From Clostridia bacterium (lineage in GTDB: Bacteria > Bacillota_A > Clostridia > Oscillospirales > CAG-272): a stretch of DNA of 18,508 nt. The stretch spans positions 1-18,508 of the forward strand of contig JAGBSQ010000222.1 in NCBI GenBank assembly GCA_017631775.1, given 5' to 3'. Position 1 is the first letter of the stretch. The number at the start of each line of letters is the position of its first letter. A model generated the notes under the pieces. That model searched no databases. It saw nothing but the letters and a program-made list of their open reading frames with translations, and was not told the DNA's origin. Both the position numbers and the translations under genes were made by a program. Below are positions 6,686-12,388 of the stretch, piece after piece.

Positions 6686-6714
6686 TTGTAGGGACCGGCG
6701 TCCTCGACAGTCCG
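6686..6714 (+). repeat. TTGTAGGG palindromic unit 5 (diverged)
   Basis: TTGTAGGGACCGGCGTCCTC followed by GACAGTCCG. Only a weak GGAC/GTCC pairing remains. Its tail GACAGTCCG resembles the core of the 80-bp module, which may be chance. Confidence 0.45.
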
Positions 6715-6730
6715 TTTTATTATTCCCAAC

Positions 6731-6905
6731 AACTCTCTTAGAAATCAGGGTCTCGGTGGCCCCTGATTTCTTGCGACAGCAAAAGCGAGGTTTACCCTCG
6801 CGCCGCCCGTCTATCCGCACACTAACAATTCTATTTAGATAATTATTGTGCGAAAGTTCTTGAAAGGGGTGTGGGGGAAACTTCTTGCAAGAAGTTTCCC
6901 CCACA
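6731..6905 (-). repeat. Structured three-hairpin repeat, copy B-right
   Basis: Read on the minus strand, hairpin 1 is a perfect 36-bp palindrome (6870-6905), 5 bp beyond the tyrS stop. The linker is CCCCTTTCAAGAACTTTCGC and continues AT-rich. Hairpin 2 is GCGAGG, GTAAA, CCTCGC (6785-6801), followed by TTTTGC. Hairpin 3 is a perfect 10-bp stem (6741-6750 with 6761-6770). It ends CTAAGAGAG. It is the inverted partner of copy B-left, and the hairpin arms differ in paired fashion from that copy. Confidence 0.8.
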
Positions 6906-6910
6906 AAAAA

Positions 6911-8134
6911 TTATTTCAATTCACCAAGATAATACTTCTTTTTACCGCGGCGAACAACGATATACTTGCCGCCAAGAGCTACGTCGGCGTTGATTTCGAG
7001 GTTCATATCGGCGATAGGCTCACCGTTGAGAGTGAGGGACTTGTTGGAGATGAACTCACGAGCTTCACGCTTAGAGGAGCAGATGCCTGCGCCAACGAGA
7101 ACGTCCATAATGAGACCGCCTTCGGTTTCGAAGTGGGGAACGTCCTTAAGACCTGCCAAAAGGTCTTGCATCGGAATTTCCTTGATGTTGCCGGCAAAGA
7201 GTTGTTCGCTGATCTTAACGGCAGACTCATAAGCGCCTTCACCGTGCAGGTCGCGCAGAATCTCTTCTGCAAGCTTCTTTTGAGCAAGACGACGCTCGGG
7301 AGCGGCATTGTGCTCAGCCTCAATAGCCTCAATCTCTTCGCGAGAGAGGAAGGTGAGTCTCTTAAGGTACTCAATTACCATGCTGTCCTCAGAGTTGAGC
7401 AGGAATTGGTAGAGTTGATAGGAGCTTGTCTTGTTCTTGTCGAGCCAAACTGCGTTGCCCTCGCTCTTACCAAACTTGTTGCCGTGAGAGTCGGTAACAA
7501 GAGGCATGGTCATAGCAAATACTTCATCACCCGTGGTCTTGCGGATAAGCTCAATACCGGTGGTAATGTTACCCCATTGGTCGGAGCCTGCAACCTGCAG
7601 ATCAACGCCGCGAGTTTCGTGCAGATACTTAAAGTCAAGACCTTGAATGAGCATGTAGGAGAACTCTGCATAAGAAATACCGGTCTCCATTTGACGGCGG
7701 ATGAGGTCCTTGCTCAGCATGTAGCCAACGTTAATGTACTTACCGTAGTCACGGAAGAAATCGATGATATTAAGATCTTTTACCCAATCGTAGTTGTTAA
7801 CAACCTCGTAGGGGAAGATTTTTTGCAATTGTGTTTTGAGGCATTCGTAGTTGTGAATGACCTCGTCACGGTCGGAAAGCTTGCGCTCAACGGTTCCGCG
7901 AGGGTCGCCAATGAGGGCGGTCGCCATACCGACAAGCAAGAGGGGAGTGTGACCTGCTGCTGCAAGACGGCGAGTGATTAAGAAAGAAGAGTAGTGACCC
8001 AAGTGCAGGCTGTCAGCCGTGGGGTCAGTACCAATATAAAAGGTCATGCCACCGGCGTTGAGCTTGTCAACGAGCTCGGGGCTGGAGATGTCTTGAATTA
8101 AGCCTCTCCATTTCAGATCTTCATACAAAGTCAT
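6911..8134 (-). CDS. tyrS: Tyrosyl-tRNA synthetase
   Basis: 407 residues from the ATG at 8132-8134, preceded by GGAGGA. A longer frame open to 8221 would begin upstream of the promoter and is rejected. The enzyme activates tyrosine with ATP and charges tRNA-Tyr in the cytoplasm. The class I HIGH motif appears as HLGH within GTDPTADSLHLGHYSS, and KMSKS as KFGKS (GNKFGKSEGNAVW), the form usual in TyrS. The C-terminus is an S4-type RNA-binding domain (SSKREAREFISNKSLTLNGE). The leader is only about 28 nt, too short for a T-box, so tRNA-sensing control of this gene is unlikely. A repeat copy follows the stop directly. Confidence 0.96.
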   Translation of the reverse strand: MTLYEDLKWRGLIQDISSPELVDKLNAGGMTFYIGTDPTADSLHLGHYSSFLITRRLAAAGHTPLLLVGMATALIGDPRGTVERKLSDRDEVIHNYECLKTQLQKIFPYEVVNNYDWVKDLNIIDFFRDYGKYINVGYMLSKDLIRRQMETGISYAEFSYMLIQGLDFKYLHETRGVDLQVAGSDQWGNITTGIELIRKTTGDEVFAMTMPLVTDSHGNKFGKSEGNAVWLDKNKTSSYQLYQFLLNSEDSMVIEYLKRLTFLSREEIEAIEAEHNAAPERRLAQKKLAEEILRDLHGEGAYESAVKISEQLFAGNIKEIPMQDLLAGLKDVPHFETEGGLIMDVLVGAGICSSKREAREFISNKSLTLNGEPIADMNLEINADVALGGKYIVVRRGKKKYYLGELK

Positions 8135-8168
8135 GTGGGGTTCCTCCAAAAAACAATTTAACTGATAT

Positions 8169-8197
8169 ATTATACCATATAATTTATATTTCGTCAA
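8169..8197 (-). promoter_or_regulatory. Sigma-A promoter of tyrS
   Basis: On the minus strand: TTGACG (8192-8197), 17-bp spacer, TATAAT (8169-8174). Confidence 0.85.
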
Positions 8198-8200
8198 CAC

Positions 8201-8223
8201 AAAAACGAAAAATGCTTGCATTT
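8201..8223 (-). terminator. Weak terminator after the SGNH lipoprotein gene
   Basis: On the minus strand AAATGC-AA-GCATTT (8210-8223) overlaps the stop codon and is followed by TTCGTTTTT. The stem is short with a 2-base loop, so termination may be partial and some transcripts could run on into tyrS. Confidence 0.4.
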
Positions 8224-9436
8224 AATTCACATTATCAAGCAAATTTTTCTCTTTGATGAACGCTGTAAGCTGTTCGCTTGCCGCATAATGTGCTTCCAAC
8301 GAGGGGTGATTGCCCGCGCCCAATTTGTTAGGTGTGAGCTGCAAGGTATAAATGCCCGCGCCCTCGCCACCAAACTCTGCTATAATGGGGCGCGCCCAGG
8401 TAAAGCAACCGTAGGTCATCATATTGTACATCCATATAATCGGCACATTGGGATATTGCTCGCGGATATAGGTGAGTAGCTTGCGCATACCGCTCTTAAA
8501 TGCTTGCTCCTCGCAGCCGCGGTCTTGATCGTTGGTTCCAAGATTGATCACAATCAGGTCGGGGGAGCGCACACTGCCGTGGTATCTTGCATCGGGATCT
8601 CTGTAATAGCAGTCTCTTTGGTAAAAATCAAGCTCGTTAATGGCAGTCCAACCCTTGGCAATGCCAATGCCACTACAGGAGACCATATTGTGGTCAACGT
8701 CAAGTGTCTCGGCGGTTAGAAATGCAAATGCCTGTGTGCCGTCTTGCATCAGAGCAATGCCCGCAACGGGAGTGGATGGATCTCCAAGATTGCCATATCC
8801 GCTTGTAATACTGTCGCCTATGAATTCAATGAGGAATTCGCGCTCGGCAGGGGCAGGGTAAAGGAAGCCTGTAACAGATACATTTTTAAGTACGCAAAGC
8901 GACCACTGCGCCTCAGTCTGCTTGAGCACGCGAACGGTATGCTCACCTGCCTCGGCAAAGCTTGCGATGCATAACTGTTCGGTAGTGGATGTTGCATAAA
9001 ATCTTTCTTCTTGACGTACGTTGTCAATAAACACAGTAAAGTAAGTATCTGCACTGCAAGAGAGCGAAAGAATAACGTCTCCTTGCAAAATGCCATAAAA
9101 TTCAATCCCCGATGCGGTAAAATCGCAGGTGAGACCGTCTTTGTGCTCGGTCATGCGTCCGTAACGCTTAAAGTTTTCGCGGTTGTTGCAAAGGTGATAG
9201 GTATTTGCCACAAGTTCCAAGGGCTTGGTAGGAGTGTTCGGCTTTTCTTCGGGAGTGGTTACGGGCGTTTTATCCATCGTTGTTTGGTCTGTCCTTTCTG
9301 TGGTGTTGGGGGTGGTCTCATTCGTTGTGGGATCGGTTAGAACCGACGGCGGAGCTTGCCGGCACCCGCTCACAAAAAGGGAAGAGAGGAGCAGTATCGA
9401 CAAAAACAGACACGCAAAAGCTTTTGAACGTTGCAT
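8222..9436 (-). CDS. SGNH/GDSL hydrolase lipoprotein, CE2-like carbohydrate esterase
   Basis: 404 residues from the ATG at 9434-9436, with AGGGAGAA upstream; the longer frame to 9595 runs across the promoter. Residues 1-24 are a lipoprotein signal peptide with lipobox FVSGC (Cys25). A Thr/Pro-rich linker (35-72) follows, then a beta-rich domain (about 75-195) like the jelly roll that precedes the catalytic domain in family CE2 esterases. The SGNH domain has FIGDSITSGYG (205-215, nucleophile Ser209), NLGTND (298-303) and GNHPS (375-379, His377). It probably removes acetyl groups from a polysaccharide outside the cell. The substrate is not shown; acetyl-xylan or acetylated wall glycan both fit. 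It is divergent from rplS. Confidence 0.82.
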   Translation of the reverse strand: MQRSKAFACLFLSILLLSSLFVSGCRQAPPSVLTDPTTNETTPNTTERTDQTTMDKTPVTTPEEKPNTPTKPLELVANTYHLCNNRENFKRYGRMTEHKDGLTCDFTASGIEFYGILQGDVILSLSCSADTYFTVFIDNVRQEERFYATSTTEQLCIASFAEAGEHTVRVLKQTEAQWSLCVLKNVSVTGFLYPAPAEREFLIEFIGDSITSGYGNLGDPSTPVAGIALMQDGTQAFAFLTAETLDVDHNMVSCSGIGIAKGWTAINELDFYQRDCYYRDPDARYHGSVRSPDLIVINLGTNDQDRGCEEQAFKSGMRKLLTYIREQYPNVPIIWMYNMMTYGCFTWARPIIAEFGGEGAGIYTLQLTPNKLGAGNHPSLEAHYAASEQLTAFIKEKNLLDNVN

Positions 9437-9470
9437 AAGATTCTCCCTGTAAAGTAAAATTTTTAAAGTT

Positions 9471-9499
9471 ATTATAACATTAGAAGATATTTTTGTCAA
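9471..9499 (-). promoter_or_regulatory. Sigma-A promoter of the SGNH lipoprotein gene
   Basis: On the minus strand: TTGACA (9494-9499), 17-bp spacer, TATAAT (9471-9476), a perfect consensus. Confidence 0.9.
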
Positions 9500-9589
9500 G
9501 AAAATAGCATAAAACCTCGCACTTTTTCTTTTCTTTTCAGAAAAACACCAAAATTTTGAAAAAAAAGTATAGAAATTTTCAAAAAACTC

Positions 9590-9618
9590 TTGCAAAATGC
9601 AAAACCTTGTGGTATAAT
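9590..9618 (+). promoter_or_regulatory. Sigma-A promoter of rplS
   Basis: TTGCAA (9590-9595), 17-bp spacer, TATAAT (9613-9618). Transcription from about 9625 begins right at the leader's first hairpin. Confidence 0.8.
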
Positions 9619-9624
9619 ACTCGT

Positions 9625-9690
9625 GTTGCGCTGTGGCGCAAGAATTTTAGGATGGTCCGCTGCATGCTCGCATGAACGTCCGGTATATTA
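9625..9690 (+). ncRNA. Candidate L19 ribosomal-protein leader
   Basis: The leader opens with TTGCGC-TGTG-GCGCAA (9626-9641). A second region then pairs GGATG (9650-9654) with CGTCC (9677-9681), with an inner CATG-CTCG-CATG hairpin. Firmicutes rplS genes commonly carry an autoregulatory 'L19 leader' made of a short hairpin followed by a GGATGGTCCG/CGTCCGG region, and this resembles it in place and form. Bound L19 would be expected to lower its own synthesis. Assignment is from memory of the family, not from a search. Confidence 0.6.
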
Positions 9691-9705
9691 TAGGAGGGCT
9701 CAAAA

Positions 9706-10047
9706 ATGAATTTGGTTGAGGCTTTTACAAACGAGCAATTGAAGAAGGAACTCCCCGTGATCCGTATCGGTGACACCATCCGTGTACACAACAAGATCAA
9801 AGAGGGTAACCGCGAGAGAATCCAGATGTTCGAAGGCACCGTGATCGCAAAGCACGGCGGCGGCATCTCTGAAACTTTCACCGTAAGACGTATGTCCTAT
9901 GGCGTAGGCGTAGAGAAGACCTTCCCCATCCATTCTCCCAATGTTGAAAAGGTTGACGTTATCCGCGTTGGTAAGGTAAGACGTGCAAAACTGTACTACC
10001 TCCGTGACCGCGTTGGTAAGGCATCCAAGGTTAAGGAACAGATCTAA
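9706..10047 (+). CDS. rplS: 50S ribosomal protein L19
   Basis: 113 residues, the usual length. L19 sits at the interface of the 30S and 50S subunits. Family hallmarks include [26 protein letters not shown], split here as [10 protein letters not shown] then [15 protein letters not shown], and [18 protein letters not shown]. The C-terminus reads [24 protein letters not shown]. The ATG at 9706 has AGGAGGG (9692-9698). It is transcribed alone: the usual neighbours rpsP, rimM and trmD are not upstream. A strong terminator follows. Confidence 0.97.
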   Translation: MNLVEAFTNEQLKKELPVIRIGDTIRVHNKIKEGNRERIQMFEGTVIAKHGGGISETFTVRRMSYGVGVEKTFPIHSPNVEKVDVIRVGKVRRAKLYYLRDRVGKASKVKEQI

Positions 10048-10063
10048 TCTATTCTTAACAGAT

Positions 10064-10097
10064 AAAAACCATTCCCAAGCGGGAATGGTTTTTGTTT
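10064..10097. terminator. Bidirectional terminator between rplS and the XRE gene
   Basis: A perfect 13-bp stem (10064-10076 with 10081-10093), loop AAGC, with T-runs following on both strands. It serves two convergent genes. Confidence 0.92.
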
Positions 10098-10109
10098 TCT
10101 CAAAGCAAA

Positions 10110-11165
10110 TTATAATTTTGCAAGTTGCTCTTTGATTGCGGCATAGCGAGCGGAGCCTTTTATAGGTGCAAAGACACTTTCGGAGCTGTTGAGGTGTCTC
10201 CAATAAGCGTGACCGAGCGTTTCGGCTTGGCTTTTGAAAATATTACTTTGAGCAACCTTGACTTTGTTGACAAGTAGGGAAGTGTGCTCGGTTTTTGAAA
10301 AATTCTGCAGGCCTTCAAGGTGATTGAGCATTGTTTCAAGTTCGTCAAGTGCTCTCTCAAACTTTTCCGCCTTTGCACTTTGTGCCGCCATAAAGAAGCT
10401 GATTGTTGCCAAACGGTCATCGTAAAATCCAAAATCTTTGTCGGCAAAGATCATACCGATCATGTCGTAGAGCATTTTCCACATCGAGTGCTTTTCCTCG
10501 GGGGTATATTCTGCTTCCGGGCAATCCAACAGATATTTCATATAAAGGTGCATAGTGTCGCACACCTTCCAAAAATAGTTTTGACAGTGTGTAACAAGTT
10601 CGTCACCTTCAAGCACGTGTAGGTGCAAATCTGTGCCTTCCGGTATCATATCAGCATACTGCCGTGCAATTTTTCGGTCTCCCACCATCAAATAGGTAAA
10701 ACAAAGGCAACGAATGGCGCCCATTCTGTAAGTGGCATTCTCCGACTTTAGGAGTTGTTCACCAATAGAAACGATTTCGTCAAAATTTTCTCTGCCCGAT
10801 ACGTTTCGCAAAATCCACATCAAACGGTAGCGCACGGTTTCGTCGTTGGGATATTTCTTTTGCATTGCGCGGCAGAGCTGCAAGCGTTCTTCGGTTCTTC
10901 CTTGATTAAAAAGAGCGCTTTCTTCAGCAAGGAATTCCTCAATTTCTGCCTTCTTTTTGCTTTTGGCTATGTCAATTTCCAAAAGGATGTCAGCACTCAC
11001 CTCAAAGATGTTAGCGAGAATTGGCAAATTTGAAATATCAGGAGCGGTTTTATCGCACTCCCATTGGGAAATGGCGTTGGTAGAAAGCCCCAACAGTTCG
11101 GCAAGCTGTTCTTGCGTCATTCCTCTGTCGCGGCGAAGCTTTTTGATTGTGGTTCCAATAGACAT
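10110..11165 (-). CDS. XRE-family transcriptional regulator with a long C-terminal domain
   Basis: 351 residues from the ATG at 11163-11165, with AAGGAGGAT upstream; an in-frame ATG at 11213 lies upstream of the probable transcription start and is not chosen. Residues about 6-60 form a Cro/C1-type helix-turn-helix (RGMTQEQLAELLGLSTNAIS, then QWECDKTAPDISNLPILANI). The remaining 280 residues are predicted mostly helical, with repeat-like stretches such as FNQGRTEERLQLCRAMQKKY, in the manner of regulators with TPR-like sensor domains. The ligand or peptide sensed is unknown. It is divergent from a DMT transporter, its likely target, and a perfect palindrome lies in its own leader. Confidence 0.85.
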   Translation of the reverse strand: MSIGTTIKKLRRDRGMTQEQLAELLGLSTNAISQWECDKTAPDISNLPILANIFEVSADILLEIDIAKSKKKAEIEEFLAEESALFNQGRTEERLQLCRAMQKKYPNDETVRYRLMWILRNVSGRENFDEIVSIGEQLLKSENATYRMGAIRCLCFTYLMVGDRKIARQYADMIPEGTDLHLHVLEGDELVTHCQNYFWKVCDTMHLYMKYLLDCPEAEYTPEEKHSMWKMLYDMIGMIFADKDFGFYDDRLATISFFMAAQSAKAEKFERALDELETMLNHLEGLQNFSKTEHTSLLVNKVKVAQSNIFKSQAETLGHAYWRHLNSSESVFAPIKGSARYAAIKEQLAKL

Positions 11166-11190
11166 AACATATCCTCCTTGTGTAGTGATG

Positions 11191-11204
11191 CAAAAGCGCT
11201 TTTG
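11191..11204. promoter_or_regulatory. Candidate operator, perfect 14-bp palindrome
   Basis: CAAAAGCGCTTTTG is fully self-complementary. It lies between the -10 element of the XRE gene (11212-11217) and its ribosome binding site, the usual place for an autoregulatory operator. A second palindrome, ACACGTGT (11217-11224), touches the -10 box. Confidence 0.55.
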
Positions 11205-11211
11205 TACCTTC

Positions 11212-11240
11212 ATTATACACGTGTGGGGAGAACTTTTACA
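11212..11240 (-). promoter_or_regulatory. Probable promoter of the XRE gene
   Basis: On the minus strand a perfect TATAAT (11212-11217). The -35 region 17 bp upstream (about 11235-11240) reads TGTAAA, a poor match, so this promoter is weak or needs an activator. Confidence 0.5.
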
Positions 11241-11258
11241 CCAAGCATTTTACAAGTT

Positions 11259-11288
11259 TTGTTCAATCATTGCTTTATTTTTTATAGT
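11259..11288 (+). promoter_or_regulatory. Possible promoter of the DMT transporter gene
   Basis: TTGTTC (11259-11264), 18-bp spacer, TATAGT (11283-11288). A modest match, but the best on this strand between the two divergent genes. Confidence 0.35.
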
Positions 11289-11345
11289 ATCAGTTTACCA
11301 TAGACAAATAGAAAAGTCAACGGTTTACAGAAAGGAGACCAACAA

Positions 11346-12251
11346 ATGTCCTACCCACTACAATTCCTTATTGTTTTGGTCATGTCGCTGCTTGGTTGCG
11401 CAAAGGTGACCCTGCAAGGTCGCGCGAGCCGACAATTTTTCAAAAACGGAGCGGATAGCGTACTGTTCCATGCAATGCTGTTTTTATTTGTGGCACTCAC
11501 GCTCGTTGTCATTTTCCCAACCGCAGGCTTGACGTGGCAGGGATTTTGGCTCTCCGTTTTGTGTGCGCTGTTCACATTCTTTTATCAAGTTTTCTACGCG
11601 CAAGCGCTCAAAGAGGGCCCCGTGTCGCTCACCGTCCTCATTTGCAGCTTCAGCAGCTTTTTGGTGGTTCTTTATAGTACAATCGCCTTTGGCGAGACCT
11701 TGTATCTTTCCCACCTTGTGGGCATGCTGTTCTTAATTCTTTCAATGTTCCTCAACGTCAAAAAGGAAGAAAAAGAGAAGGGCAAACGTTGGCTGCTTTT
11801 AACCCTCGCCGCAATGGTAAGCACCGCGGTGGGAACAGGCATCATCAAACTCTTTGGCAAAACCGAAGCGGCAGAGGTCGCAGGCTCTGACATTACTTTC
11901 TTGGCACTCTCCTATGTGGCTGCAGCGGTGTTCGCGCTCGCATATTACATCATCAACCGCTGCGCGGGCAAAAAAGAGAAGCACACCTTCAAGTTTTCTT
12001 GGAAGGTTCTTGCCTACGCTCTTGCCATTGGAGTCGTGCTCGGCGTGTTCCAAAAGTTTTATGCGCTAGGCATGCAAGCACTCGATGCCGCATTCATGAT
12101 GCCCACGTGGTATGGACTCCAAACTCTTGGCATGACTGTCATTGGCATTTGTGCCTTTGGCGACCGCTTGACAAACCGCCAAAAGCTTGGCGTTACCTGC
12201 GGGATTTTGTGCATCATCATTATGAATTTGCGCCTGTGTCCGCTATTTTAA
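11346..12251 (+). CDS. EamA-like (DMT superfamily) membrane transporter
   Basis: 301 residues with about ten hydrophobic segments spread along the whole length, and charged breaks such as KKEEKEKGKR (about 139-148) and KKEKHTFKF at the middle loops. This is the two-times-five layout of EamA/DMT permeases, which export small metabolites, amino acids or drugs. The substrate cannot be told. The ATG at 11346 follows AAAGGAGA (11331-11338). It is divergent from the XRE regulator, with 180 bp between the start codons, so local control is likely. A terminator directly follows the stop. Confidence 0.78.
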   Translation: MSYPLQFLIVLVMSLLGCAKVTLQGRASRQFFKNGADSVLFHAMLFLFVALTLVVIFPTAGLTWQGFWLSVLCALFTFFYQVFYAQALKEGPVSLTVLICSFSSFLVVLYSTIAFGETLYLSHLVGMLFLILSMFLNVKKEEKEKGKRWLLLTLAAMVSTAVGTGIIKLFGKTEAAEVAGSDITFLALSYVAAAVFALAYYIINRCAGKKEKHTFKFSWKVLAYALAIGVVLGVFQKFYALGMQALDAAFMMPTWYGLQTLGMTVIGICAFGDRLTNRQKLGVTCGILCIIIMNLRLCPLF

Positions 12252-12257
12252 AATCTT

Positions 12258-12289
12258 CCCGATAAAGCCTTTGCTTTGTCGGGATTTTT
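12258..12289 (+). terminator. Terminator of the DMT transporter gene
   Basis: An 11-bp stem CCCGATAAAGC (12258-12268) with GCTTTGTCGGG (12273-12283), one G-T pair, loop CTTT, then ATTTTT. Confidence 0.85.
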
Positions 12290-12339
12290 GCATTTTCTGC
12301 ACTTTTTTTCAAAAAATCCAACAAATCCTTCACATCTTG

Positions 12340-12348
12340 TGCTATAAT
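12340..12348 (+). promoter_or_regulatory. Extended -10 promoter of metH
   Basis: TGC followed by perfect TATAAT (12343-12348), an extended -10 form. No good -35 box is seen 17 bp upstream. The leader would be about 35 nt, too short for a SAM or cobalamin riboswitch. Confidence 0.65.
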
Positions 12349-12388
12349 GATAATGAAGTAATATTTTTTGTTAGAAGCGAGGATGTGT

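Noticed and set aside
6191..6905. Complete insertion sequence or integron-like element bounded by the two inverted repeat copies
   Set aside because: No transposase or integrase frame lies between them. The interior is made of short palindromes, and a copy of the same repeat occurs alone at 89-329.
8135..8230. T-box leader for tyrS
   Set aside because: The promoter at 8169-8197 leaves only about 28 nt before the start codon, too short for a T-box.
12290..12388. SAM or cobalamin riboswitch before metH
   Set aside because: The -10 box at 12343-12348 leaves a leader of about 35 nt, and upstream is the terminator of the previous gene.
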